Assembly (NCBI RefSeq): GCF_001039355.2
Contig: NW_019775495.1
Coordinates: 228,128 to 248,657, forward strand
From: Lingula anatina
Lineage: Eukaryota > Brachiopoda > Lingulata > Lingulida > Lingulidae
Length of the DNA stretch: 20,530 nucleotides
Reading direction: 5' to 3'
Part shown: positions 1 to 9,373 of the stretch, one piece after another
Position numbering within the stretch: the stretch's first letter is position 1
Layout of the letters: every line of letters starts with the position of its first letter
Translations under genes and position numbers: made by a program
The notes under the pieces: generated by a model
Seen by the model: only the letters and a program-made list of their open reading frames with translations
What the model was told of the DNA's origin: nothing
Databases searched by the model: none

Positions 1-137
1 CTACCCATAAGAAGAGTACGCGAGCCACGACGCTACCATAAGATTGACCACGTACGATAATCCATATGAGAAGATACGCGATCTACGGGAACCGCTGCGC
101 TACCCATAAGAAGACTACGCAAGCCACGACGCTACCA
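1..137. repeat. minisatellite-like repeat at the left edge
   Basis: Positions 1-37 and 100-136 are a near-identical direct repeat (35 of 37 bases by eye), each running from ctacccataagaag to ccacgacgctacc. The bases between hold two more diverged versions of the same roughly 30-base motif, near 34 and 72. The array probably continues beyond the left edge. No coding frame is evident. Confidence 0.7.
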
Positions 138-202
138 GAAATGTCTTCGTTGTCTTCGTTTTACTACCCAGATGCTGTCGTCGCGCGCAACATTTGAAAT
201 TT

Positions 203-276
203 ATGAACTTTAATGACCATAAGTCACGTCAAAGGATACTTGAAAATGCATGAACTATTGTGGCCATAAGTCACGT
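203..276. repeat. short direct repeat, 47-bp period
   Basis: The words atgaact and ccataagtcacgt occur together twice, at 203-229 and 250-276. The 13-base word is identical in both copies. This looks like a small tandem duplication in non-coding sequence. Confidence 0.6.
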
Positions 277-361
277 TTATATTGCATGAATTTTTGTATT
301 CAATGTTTGGAGATTTAATAATCATATTGGAAATGTAATACATGTTTTTTTATTTCCGAAG

Positions 362-458
362 GTTGGGGATAGACTTTCCCCAAGGTACAGGCAACATCAA
401 TCCCACACCGCGTCGGGGTGTCGTCGCCGACTCGAGGCGGACGGCCGCGTCGCGTTAC
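362..458. other. CpG-rich patch with a small hairpin
   Basis: A GC- and CpG-rich island of about 65 bases (near 393-458) lies in otherwise AT-rich DNA. A small inverted repeat (ttgggga / tccccaa) precedes it at about 363-384. An open frame crosses it on the plus strand, but I recognise no domain and see no convincing splice context. It could be a fragment of a mobile element or part of an unseen gene. Confidence 0.3.
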
Positions 459-481
459 AATATTATCATCACCATCATGAC

Positions 482-482
<1 letters not shown>

Positions 483-518
<36 letters not shown>
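483..518. repeat. (ATT)12 microsatellite
   Basis: Twelve perfect ATT units. The same trinucleotide class, read as TAA, also ends the window at 20498-20530. Confidence 0.95.
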
Positions 519-521
<3 letters not shown>

Positions 522-850
522 TCACTCTCGATATTCACATCCAGACATGAGAGAAGTCGATTTTAATTTCACCTAAGTCAAAAACCTCTTTTTTCCTTTT
601 ACAAAAGGGCTTATTTCATAGGAGAGTTTAATACACCGAAAGAAAAATTTGGGTTATTCATTGCCACAGTATTATAATTTCAGTTGAGGGGTTTTGTGTA
701 CATGAGGTTCATTGACTATGTGTAAATTTTTGTTCTCAGCTATATCGTTTAACTGAAGTACCAGTCGTCGTCTAAGCACAGTCCTTATACAATTCGAAAA
801 AAAGGGGAAATATTTAAACAAAACAAAACTTGTTATTTAATTATCTGTCA

Positions 851-861
851 TTTATTTTATT
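851..861 (-). terminator. overlapping poly(A) signals of the Ly6 gene
   Basis: On the minus strand the sequence reads AATAAAATAAA, which is two overlapping canonical poly(A) signals. They lie about 300 nt downstream of the Ly6 stop codon at 1162. This position is plausible for a short 3' UTR, but there is no transcript evidence. Confidence 0.45.
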
Positions 862-1161
862 AACTTTTGGAAATCAAACATATGCAAGCAGAAGTGTAAA
901 TTTTGAATTGAGAAAAATAGTCAGTTGATATGCATCTTGATATTTTGTCTCACATATACATATCCGTGTTAGTATTAGACAACTTTTCTGCATGCGTCAC
1001 GGTCTCCCGGACAACATTGTTTTACGTCTTCATAAATTTCGAGCAGTTTTCAGCAGTTTTCAAGTGTATAAGTTTACAAGATTGCGGAATTCATTCAAAT
1101 ATGCAATCCTGAAAATTCCAAAAAAAAGTTCCATCTGTTTAAATCCAGGGTTACGGTACAG

Positions 1162-2364
1162 TCACGGCAACAGTGTGAAATTCAGTCCAGTGTTGCAGAG
1201 ATACATACGGCAAAAACACCAAGTGGCCCCAACTTGAAAACTGCAACCGTCTTGGCTGGAGTCCACGCCGAAATTCCCGGCGTAACATCCTCTATAGACG
1301 ACTGAAATATTTGAGGATATGATCAAAGCTTCATATGATAGGCATCTCTCTCTTTTACACATGCACGAAGACGAAACATATACGATTGGGCTTGCTGTCA
1401 CCTTTTCATAATATTGATTTAGACAACCCGTTAAGGTTTCGTTATTTCTTAATGATTGATGCAGAGATCCTTATACTTACAGCCGTTCTCGTCAAGTCTG
1501 TTAAAACAAGCAGTGTCACACTTTACTTTTGCCAGGAGGTGGCCATCTTTTTCTGGTTCAACGCAGGCTTGGTGAGTGGCCTTGAGTCCATAACCTTTCA
1601 ACAAAACAAAGAGAATATATATATATATTTATAGCGTTTGAGTAATAAACTAATACCACAAGGCGACTTGTGTGCGCGAGTGTATATATATCATTTGCCG
1701 ATATAAATTTCCCAATATCAAATGATTATTAATGAATAAATACACATCGCCTATAGGCGGAAACCAAATACAAGGTATATTTTGCAGTAATATATTGGAA
1801 TTAATGCGAAAAGTCAAAGGAATGAAAAATGAACAAATGGATAAAATGAGATGTTATTTCAATGATAAAAATTATCTAACACAAGCCGAAAAAATCCATA
1901 CAATTACCTTGCGGTCAATCTGGACATCAGTCTGAAGAAGGACTACGTCCAGGGCTCCGTAACTCGAAAGCATCACGAATTGCGAATAGCAATGTCACCT
2001 TTTATTTCGAGGCTATTAAATGGGGCGAGTAAATCCCGAGTTATGGAATACAGACGCTTGCGTTCGGTCGCTATTCTCGATGCTTTCGAAATGCGGCGCC
2101 CAGGTTGGCCGTAAGCAAACGTTATGAGTCTTTCAGCTTGTGTTTGATAATTGTCGTTTATGATCCAACTACCAAGCCAGTGCACATTTTTGCTCATTAA
2201 CGAGATGACACATGCTTCTTCTTTAAAAATATAAAAGAAGTAAACTATCACTTACCGTCTGTGAAAGTTTTAAAGTTGCAGTCATAACAGTGGAGTGGAC
2301 TGAAAGATGTAGACGAAAAGACAAGTCCAACAGAACTCAAATACAGAAACACACGTAACATCAT
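1162..2364 (-). CDS. secreted Ly6/uPAR (three-finger) domain protein, three exons
   Basis: Model: join of 2364-2256, 1594-1481 and 1301-1162 on the minus strand, 120 residues, both introns phase 1. The donors are GTAAGT-like (gtaagtga, gtaagtat) and the acceptors are ttgaaag and atatttcag. Exon 1 starts MMLRVFLYLSSVGLVF, a clear signal peptide, and an in-frame TAA lies upstream of the ATG. The domain starts at LHCYDC (C26, C29). The other cysteines are C47, C62, C66, C80, C94, C103, C105 and C110. Ten cysteines ending in CFCRMYLCN, with Asn right after the last Cys, is the Ly6/uPAR signature of five disulfides. Only nine residues follow that Asn and they are not a hydrophobic GPI signal, so a secreted protein is expected. 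The family includes receptor ligands, channel modulators and venom toxins; nothing here singles out toxin function. The specific partner is unknown. Confidence 0.88.
1932..2089 (+). repeat. nested inverted repeat in Ly6 intron 1, possible mobile-element relic
   Basis: The arms 1964-1974 (tcgaaagcatc) and 2079-2089 (gatgctttcga) are a perfect 11-bp inverted repeat. Inside them gaatagc (1984-1990) pairs with gctattc (2070-2076). Just upstream, CTGAAGA at 1932-1938 followed by GAAA at 1966-1969 recalls a hammerhead-ribozyme core of the kind found in Penelope-like element termini. The region between is only weakly able to form stem II (TACG with CGTA). It lies in the first intron of the Ly6 gene. 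Confidence 0.4.
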
Positions 2365-2411
2365 TATTGCTGTTTCTTACGTGAGTGTTAACGCGTTAAA
2401 CTGACGGAAGG

Positions 2412-2421
2412 TTTATATATA
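2412..2421 (-). promoter_or_regulatory. TATA box of the Ly6 gene
   Basis: The minus strand reads TATATATAAA here, about 48 nt upstream of the Ly6 start codon at 2364. An initiator-like TCAGT lies a few bases downstream. Spacing would give a 5' UTR of roughly 20 nt. The call rests on sequence and position only. Confidence 0.5.
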
Positions 2422-2521
2422 TTCTTACAGACTGTTCATAAATCTGACCACGTCTTAACTGTCCGCCAAGTTCAATGTGGGCCAGATCAGGATTTGTACT
2501 TTGTCTGGTGGATGCTGTTTA

Positions 2522-2595
2522 TTCTTACAACATTTTGACCTCTTATCTGTTGGTGAATGTTGTCTGTTCTTACAACATTTTGACCTCTTATCTGT
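2522..2595. repeat. 45-bp tandem duplication upstream of the Ly6 gene
   Basis: Two identical 29-base segments, starting ttcttacaacattttgacc, lie at 2522-2550 and 2567-2595, a 45-bp period. They sit about 100-180 bp upstream of the Ly6 TATA box. The open frame through them is repeat-driven and not protein-like. Confidence 0.8.
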
Positions 2596-2599
2596 GAAG

Positions 2600-3240
2600 A
2601 CGCCTATTACATGGGATCAAGGCTCATTATACATTTTACGGAAAATCAATGGGAAGATATTAGTTTATAGACATATATCTCTGAGGTTTCTAAGATTTTA
2701 CGAGTTTTATAACCTATCCTTCAATATACTGTAGTATGATGCATTTCAATAAGTAAAGTAAATATGGATGGTTTTGTAACGATTGACGTACTTTTAGACC
2801 CAGTGCCTGCTGAGATTTGTTAAAATGGAAAAAATTGGCCGCCTATACCACTCGATTACATGAAGTTACGTAATGTAACTAAAATGAGTAATTAACTTTA
2901 CTTGGAGGACAATTAACAGTTATTTTAATTGATTTAAATAATCTTTCAGTTATATCGTGCTGACAATAGTGCTGATAAGAACACCATTTGCTGGCCGGCT
3001 GAATTTTAGTAACTTGCGAACTGAAGAATGCCTTAATTTTACTCAAAATCGAACATGGCACACACCCGTATAAAAGGGGGTGCAAAAGCAGAATGCAGCA
3101 CTCAAATGCTACCAGCGTCACCCTTACTAAGCCTCTTAGCAGCGAAGCATTGTAGTTACTGGAGGATTCTCTGCATGGTGTACATGGTAACACGCCAATG
3201 AGGCTTTTAACCGAGGTATATGCGGTCACTGCAATAGAGG
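2600..3240. other. no gene seen
   Basis: AT-rich sequence with frequent stop codons. A minus-strand open frame crosses 2879-3343, but it has no recognisable domain and part of it comes from the neighbouring GACAGCCGA repeat. I see no convincing exon. Confidence 0.5.
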
Positions 3241-3259
3241 GATTTTGCTTTCCAGGCGG

Positions 3260-3440
3260 GTCTCCAGCCGAGACGACCGCCCAGTCTGGGAGACAGCCGA
3301 GACAGCCGAGACAAAGGAGACAGCCGACCAGCCGGGTGTCCAATCGATGCAGCCGAGACAGCCGAGCCTAGACCGTGGTGATCCAGCTTTTCTTGAGGGC
3401 CGAGTTAAGACACCGTGCCCGTTGCTTCCCATAAGTGCAG
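3260..3440. repeat. GC-rich GACAGCCGA repeat patch
   Basis: The motif GACAGCCGA and close variants recur between about 3290 and 3368. The flanks are also GC-rich, unlike the surrounding DNA. Open frames exist on both strands because the unit is nine bases long. The patch may be a mobile-element fragment; no protein domain is recognised. Confidence 0.6.
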
Positions 3441-3499
3441 GAAGCCAGATTCGTATTAAAGGGAGACAGCGCTACAGTATTTTAGTAAATGCCTTTGAC

Positions 3500-5270
3500 A
3501 GAATTTCAATTATTTCTTATTTAACCAATGTTTAACCAAACTTTAAAAAACAAAGTAATGAAAATTACTTTAAAATCGAGGAATCGATATACAGTACAGG
3601 TACCTCATATATGAAGATAAACGTAAACTTGGGATTGGCCACTAGTTCTTCCTTTCTTCTTCAAATATTGATAACTTTGGATTTTGTTCTTTACTTATCT
3701 CAAAAGCAACAAGGTAATGAAAACTGATTTGAAATTTTATTTTTAATTATCAATACAAGGGTTTTATTGTTTCAGTAAGTACATGTACCCGTATTTACAT
3801 GAGTTTTTTACAGTGTAGTCTGTATTGGGCCAGGTTCAGATATTGAAATTTAAGAAGTAGCAATGATTCACAGAAACAACATTGAAACAGATCTCACATT
3901 TTCCGAAAGAGAAAAATAAAACCTGGAACACTATCAACTTGAAAGAAAGAGCATAGTCTATATCCCTTGGCAATGGATGTTTCACATACAGCACGTAATG
4001 TTTGTGTTGTGATTGCATGCTCAATGTTTTTTTATGGCGCAACAATTAAATCAAGGACATTATTTAATGATGCTACTAAAGTATCTGGCCCAAGGGTGTA
4101 CAAGTGTGCAAACCAATAAATCTTTATATCAACATCTAATCTTACATGTATTTGAATGTAACCCAGGCTGTTTATAAATGTCTTAAAGCGTTAAGCCTTC
4201 TTCCTAATTCTAACTCGCGCTGTGAAGACCTCATTATGAATTACCCAATTGAATCTTTTTATGGCTGAAAGTTTATCAACACACTTTTATTTTTACCTAN
4301 TAACCAAAATACAACAGCCACGCGTTGTGAATGTGTAGTGGAGCCATGGATACAATGTACATTCTGGACACAGGGTGCTCTAGTAGATATAGTCTCTTAC
4401 ACATTTTATTGTAGCACCTAAACTTAAATTTTGTATATCATTTTATAGGTCCCTGTAATCAGCGGGTAGATAAAAATACCTGAACGTATGTATACAGAAA
4501 CATGTACTTCATCAACGTCAAAGTGCAGCCAATGACTTAATCATGAATGTCTGCAGAACAAAAGAGATGACTGTAAATGTAGACTACCGGCGGAATCAAA
4601 ACTGTAAAGCTCCTGTTGGAATTAGCGGTGGCGCTGTTGAACAAGTCAGTATTTAAAACCTATCACGTGTTCGGTTTAACAATATCCTAAGTTTCGGTCT
4701 TGTCATTCAACACACACGCGGTTAAGGAGTTTGTGTAAATGGCGCCTTTGTCACAGCACCTGTTAAGATCAAACACATCTACACAAATGTGCATTCAGTT
4801 TAGACTAGACATTACCGTCAGTACAAACAGTGCTTGTTTTAAAAATTGAGACAGGTCACATGGCGCGTGACATTGTGTGGATATGTTAGTGGACGTTTAT
4901 ATAATTATATTTTACATCGTTTTTATTTGGTGGTTCATTGTAATAATTATCATTATTTACGGTTCTGTTGATGATGTACTTGTTCAATCAGGCTTGGTCT
5001 ATTGGCGATTTTACATTTAGAGAGACCTCATTAACTACTGTATGGCCAAGGATATATTCTATCCAATGTATTTTAAGCCCATTACTTGTCACCGAAACTG
5101 TGGCGACACAGAATGATTCTCAAAATACCAGCTCTTTCATTTCACTGTCACTGTAGATCGACCAGAACTCATTGGCCAACTGGTTGATATCTGGGTCAAC
5201 GGGGTGACACCCCACTTCATGACAGTTGCTAAAGGAAGGGTTGTTCAAAGTGTAGCATTTAATTTGTATT
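3500..5270. other. non-coding stretch, no gene seen; one ambiguous base
   Basis: AT-rich DNA without a convincing exon on either strand. Position 4300 is an N, so the assembly is uncertain at that base. A small perfect hairpin (ggggt gac acccc) occurs near 5200. Short open frames here, such as 3836-4045 minus and 4968-5156 plus, carry no recognisable motif and no paired splice sites. Confidence 0.5.
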
Positions 5271-5273
5271 CTG

Positions 5274-5342
5274 AATTGTGCTAGGTGTGACAGTTGTTTT
5301 AAAGACTGAATAAATTGTGCTAGGTGTGAGAGCTGTTTTTAA
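5274..5342. repeat. 39-bp tandem duplication
   Basis: Two copies of a roughly 30-base segment starting aattgtgctaggtgtga lie at 5274-5303 and 5313-5342, with a few mismatches. This is a local tandem duplication in non-coding sequence. Confidence 0.7.
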
Positions 5343-5371
5343 ATATCAACACCTTTCGGGATTTGGGGATT

Positions 5372-6484
5372 TTACAGGTAGTGTAACATTTGATCGATTT
5401 TTATGCTGTTATTATGAATACTATTTGCAATGACTTTACACATTGGATCCATAATTCCCATACGTATCATGAGAAGGGGTTCACTGAGGACGATCAAGGT
5501 GCTCTTTGCAATACTAGGAAGTGCGGGGACATTCAATGTCTACACGTCAGTAATCAAGTTTATCTTATTTATTTATATGTATTACCTTTTGGGCTACGTT
5601 CTACCCACTAACGGAAGACTCGACACGTATTGATTTTCCCTCCTCATTTTTCGATACATAATGCGGAATAAGATATTGTGCTTTGAGGTACCAGTAATGC
5701 CGTCGCATCAAGTATTCATTGCGATGAATCTGAACATTCGAGCTGATGACGTATTAGCAGCCTTTAGGGGGGGTGGTGAGAATATAGTATTTCAAATAGG
5801 TCTCCTTCATCTTAACAGCTATCAATACCATTTTAACGCCTATTTTTTCACAAAAGTAAGTATACAAATCGGTGCAAAGAGATTTTCTTGAAATGCTTAC
5901 TTTTGACTTGCTCAGTAAAGAGGTGAAATGATACCTTTGTTTAAAGGCCATCGTAATTAGGGGCTTATATCTACCACGCAAAAAAACACGAACCATATTA
6001 CATGAACGCTGGGAACGTATTAGAGTCAACTACAAATAAGCATGATGATATCTTACTTACTTACCTGTACATAGTTACATGTACGTCGGGAACCGTAGCG
6101 AAATTGACGATTAATGCTTGGCCAGCCCATCTGAAAAATCCAGTGATATTGTGAATGAAGCAACAGAAAGAAGTTTAGTGCTTTTAAAGTGTTTATTTTT
6201 ATTTTACTAATATTAAGTTAAGTATTTCATATATTAGAAACGGGAAAAGACTATTTGACCAAATGTACACTTTTATAGCATACCGATTCCATCAACCTCT
6301 CTGTCTTGCTCCAGTGTTCCGGTAGACGGTAGACTTCCCTGAGGAACATCTCCACCACCCGACTGTCGCTATTTATCTTCACGGCGTGTGCGTCGTGATA
6401 TCGCCATAAATCATACCCATTTCTCCTCCTACATGTGACAACTACCACGGGTAAAACAATAGGACTGAGGAGATTTTGGCCTAT
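5372..6484 (-). other. cluster of unidentified exon-like segments, minus strand
   Basis: Three minus-strand segments look exon-like. 6484-6284 is open, reads a hydrophobic run (LLSPIVLPVVVV), then TCRRRNGYDLW, uses mixed codons, and ends at a possible GTATGC donor. 6130-6065 is a 66-nt segment between a strong acceptor (gatttttcag) and a strong donor (gtaagtaag). 5539-5372 is an open 55-codon segment after a possible acceptor (gacgtgtag) and ends in TAA. The hydrophobic run followed by arginines could be a membrane segment and its cytoplasmic edge. I recognise no family. In the 66-nt segment two frames are open, and the more protein-like one does not match the phase of the upstream donor, so these may not belong to one gene. 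Confidence 0.25.
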
Positions 6485-6489
6485 CTATG

Positions 6490-8400
6490 GCGTCACCCAC
6501 CAAGCAGTCAGCACATCTTACACAGGATATTGTAATTTGAAATGGTTCGATGCACGTCAAAATGTCCAGACACTCTATACATAGATGTAATGACACCTCA
6601 GTTGCTCCATTTTAAAACGTACACATTGAGACTGTTTGGCAGCTACTAGGTAACGGCGTCAACATGCTGAATTTAGAATCTGTTTTATTTTTTATAACCA
6701 TGACGACGTTGGATCTCGTAGATTCTCGTACACCAGGGTGGTTCAGAGCCCATGAAAACATGCCTACAAAAGCACTTCCGAACGAACCCCTTAAATATCT
6801 GGTTATTCTGAGAAATTCAAGGGAAATATTGAAGTGAAGAACACGGACTAAACACATACTAAAAATGATTATGGCGCATTACAGCTCTTACATGATCTTC
6901 AAGATTTCTATTAAATTGATGATATCATTGACAGTAGGACTTCACGTACCTGTAGACAGTGAAACATGCGGTCAGTAGGGCCTATATATATTTCGAATTC
7001 TCCAAAAATTGTAGAATACTGACGGAGATATGTGTAGTGAACCATTAATAGTACTGATAGTTAGATTTGCATGTATGTGATTTGCATATCTGCTTAATTA
7101 AAATGTATCTACAAGTAAGTTTTAATTTATTCAAATGTATATAAACATGGCAGGTTGCATGTCACATATAGAAAGCCAGCTGATGGTGAAAATTTATTTC
7201 AAAACAAAAATTCTTGTGGGAGATTGCAAAAAAAAAATTATCATAAAAATAGCCAAGTAGGCCTATTTATTTTATTTATTTATCTATTTTTATTTTTTTT
7301 TATTTATTTATTTATTTATTTTTTTTTTTTTTTGTGAGTTTTAGGAAAAAATGGATCTGTGGCTCTGGTAGAGAGTACCAGTATTAAGGGGCCCTTGTGG
7401 TCACTTTGCCCATGTTTTGGACTATGGAGACCGAGGGTGAACACGTGTTTAGAGACGTAATACTTTAACATATCCTCGCAGTCTCTTTTTTAAATGATGG
7501 CAAAAGAGGGACCATCCAGAGATTAGACGATCCTCTAGGCAATTCTACAGTTAGTAGGAATGTAAAGGCCCGAAACCAGCAAATTCGAAGCGTATATTTT
7601 ACAAAAAAAAAAGCCTTCATGTGCCTCCAAGAGAGGACTTCTTCCCGGCAAAATGGGCGGTTCGTTCGTACATTCTTCGAACCTGAGTTCACAATGGGAA
7701 TACCAGCACATACATATATGCACAGTATTACTAAACAGCCAATCTGCTTATTTTCTGTATGATTCCTTGTGTTTAATTTCAGAGAGTTCTAATAAAAGAC
7801 AATGACCTCCCTTATCACGTTATGAAAAGAATATTTCCTAGTCTTCAAAACATTCGCCTTACACTCAAAGTGCCTACTCAAATTAAGAAAATGGTTAGAG
7901 TTTACGACGACAGAAAATTTACTCTGAGAACGTAGATTTATTATTCGATTTTCAAATTCTGTACTTGAAGCTTTCTGTTTCTCATATAAGGGGCCATTCA
8001 GAATAGAAGATCGGAGTATCAACTGGTCCGAAGCTCCAATATGGCGGATTCTACATGAAAGGAAGACCGCTTAATCCTATCATGGTCTCGCTGCCTCTCA
8101 CATGCCTCCCCACGCGTCGTCCTTGCAGGGGCATAGTAATTAAATCTCGGTTCCATTCGACCATTTCGAAATAAATGATGACCTGAAATTTTTTCTACTC
8201 AGTGCATATGTCCCAACACACCATGAACAGACGTGTACCCCCCGGTACCAGTATATACAATGTAAGGTGGCGTTCAGTAACTTTTACTCCAGCTAGAGCC
8301 TTCTTTATCCTAGCAAATAAATGTTTTACACTAAGTGGTTATTTCAATGATTTACGAGAGTGACAATTGCCTAAAGGCTACAATTTCCGTGCTAGACCGG
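6490..8400. other. non-coding stretch, no gene seen
   Basis: I find no convincing exon on either strand, including no clear signal-peptide exon for the plus-strand LamG gene that begins at 8711. Short minus-strand open frames at 6612-6857, 7465-7723 and 7789-8022 show no domain or paired splice sites. Confidence 0.45.
7262..7333. repeat. T-rich (TTTA)n low-complexity tract
   Basis: A run of TTTA/TTTTA units followed by an uninterrupted poly-T stretch. A plus-strand open frame ending here in Phe/Leu/Ile repeats is a by-product of the tract. Confidence 0.9.
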
Positions 8401-8409
8401 TCGCATATG

Positions 8410-8570
8410 TATATATACATGTATGACATCCAGTAATGTCCTATACGACCCAATAGGTAATCCTACAGAGTCTTGTGGGTCATATGCCCTACAAGGGAAT
8501 TCTTAAGAACGTCCTGCAGAATTCCCAAATAGTCCCATAGAGACCTACAGGGCTCATATTGGAAGTTTTC
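8410..8570. repeat. nested palindromic element, MITE-like
   Basis: A perfect 9-bp stem, gggaattct (8495-8503) and agaattccc (8518-8526), encloses a 14-nt loop. Outside it, catatgccct pairs imperfectly with agggctcatat. The element ends just where similarity to the minus-strand paralog begins (about 8580), and I see no counterpart upstream of that paralog. It could be a miniature mobile element or a structured remnant; terminal repeats and target-site duplications are not clear by eye. Confidence 0.45.
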
Positions 8571-8579
8571 GTAAGGGAA

Positions 8580-8710
8580 AACTAAAGGCATTATAAAATC
8601 TGACTACATGTATTCATTTACCAAGCTCATTTGTAGCATAATTACTTATAACCCTGTATATAAAAGCAATGATTCGTTGTGTTTTAACGTGAGATGATTT
8701 TATCTTCTAG
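8580..8710 (+). other. conserved intron 5' of the LamG exon
   Basis: This intron stretch aligns with the minus strand of about 19240-19093. Shared words include aactaaaggcattataaa, ctgtatataaaagcaatgat and gatgattttatcttctag. It marks the left limit of the duplicated block in this copy. Confidence 0.75.
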
Positions 8711-9373
8711 GGGATGTAAAGCCAGCAGCTTTCTGGCCACTTGATGCAAACAGTCTTGGCGCCGACCTGAGTGGAAATTGTCACAATGGCACCCTCTATA
8801 ATATAACGCCAGCTTCCGGTCCGTACGGAAGCGCTCATGCCCTACGTTTTTCTAGAGTCAATGGATCACATATGGTGGTGCCCGGGAATCCTGGATTGGC
8901 CGTGAGAGGTTTTACTCTGATATTCCTAATCTATCCTGAAGAACAACGTCCTTGTGGTCTGTTTGAGTATACCAGTACAGAGTCAGAAGCAAGGGGTTCC
9001 CATGTCTGGCTGTTTCCCGAGTGGAACACACTGTACGTCAATCTTCATGGTTTATCATCGAAAAGCCACACAATTAAATTATCAGATGCGTTCACTGTCA
9101 ACACTTGGCACAAAGTTATTGTGCAATACGATTATGCCACTGGTAGTGCCATGATTGGGCTTGGAAGATTGAATTCTCATGTCTTTAACAAAATAACTTC
9201 CACATTGGGACAGTTTCGACTAAAAACAGGCATGGGCTTAGTGATTGGTAAAAGAAAAAAAGACGATCGTGTTTTCAATGAACGACTATCCTGCGTTCAG
9301 CTGTTTGACACAGCCGTTGATCTGCAATGTGTTAATGAAGCTTGGAACAGATGCAAAGAAAAGGCAAATTTAA
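8711..9373 (+). CDS. LamG-like (concanavalin A-like) domain exon, short paralog
   Basis: A symmetric phase 1-1 exon of 221 codons between acceptor tatcttctag and donor gtaagtatt. It reads AFWPLDANSLGADLSG, then FTLIFLIYP, NTWHKVIVQYD and GKRKKDDRVF, and ends with RLSCVQLFDTAVDLQCVNEAW. This follows the course of LamG-type jelly-roll domains: opening FWPLD...DLSG, a central TWHKV strand, and a closing GxLSCxQxFD strand. Possible N-glycosylation sites include NGT and NIT near the start. About 80 percent of residues match the minus-strand exon 19092-18436, with a two-residue insertion (TSTESEAR against TGSEAR). Confidence 0.85.

Noticed and set aside
1973-2251. 92-codon minus-strand open frame after the Ly6 exon 1 donor
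   Set aside because: It lies in Ly6 intron 1 and runs across the inverted repeat. The spliced model gives the full ten-cysteine domain without it.
2879-3432. Cys/Leu-rich minus-strand open frames
   Set aside because: They are produced partly by the GACAGCCGA repeat. No cysteine spacing of a known domain, no signal-peptide context and no paired splice sites.
5390-5633. Two overlapping plus-strand open frames, one with hydrophobic stretches
   Set aside because: No splice sites or known domain, and the opposite strand is equally open, so neither can be preferred.
6481-6580. Possible tRNA, because of a GGTTCGA word near 6543
   Set aside because: No matching acceptor stem, anticodon arm or A box could be placed around it.
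6663-6836. Plus-strand short frame starting MLNLESVLFF, considered as a signal peptide for the short LamG paralog
   Set aside because: The hydrophobic stretch is short, no phase-1 donor follows at a suitable place, and the frame simply ends at a stop.
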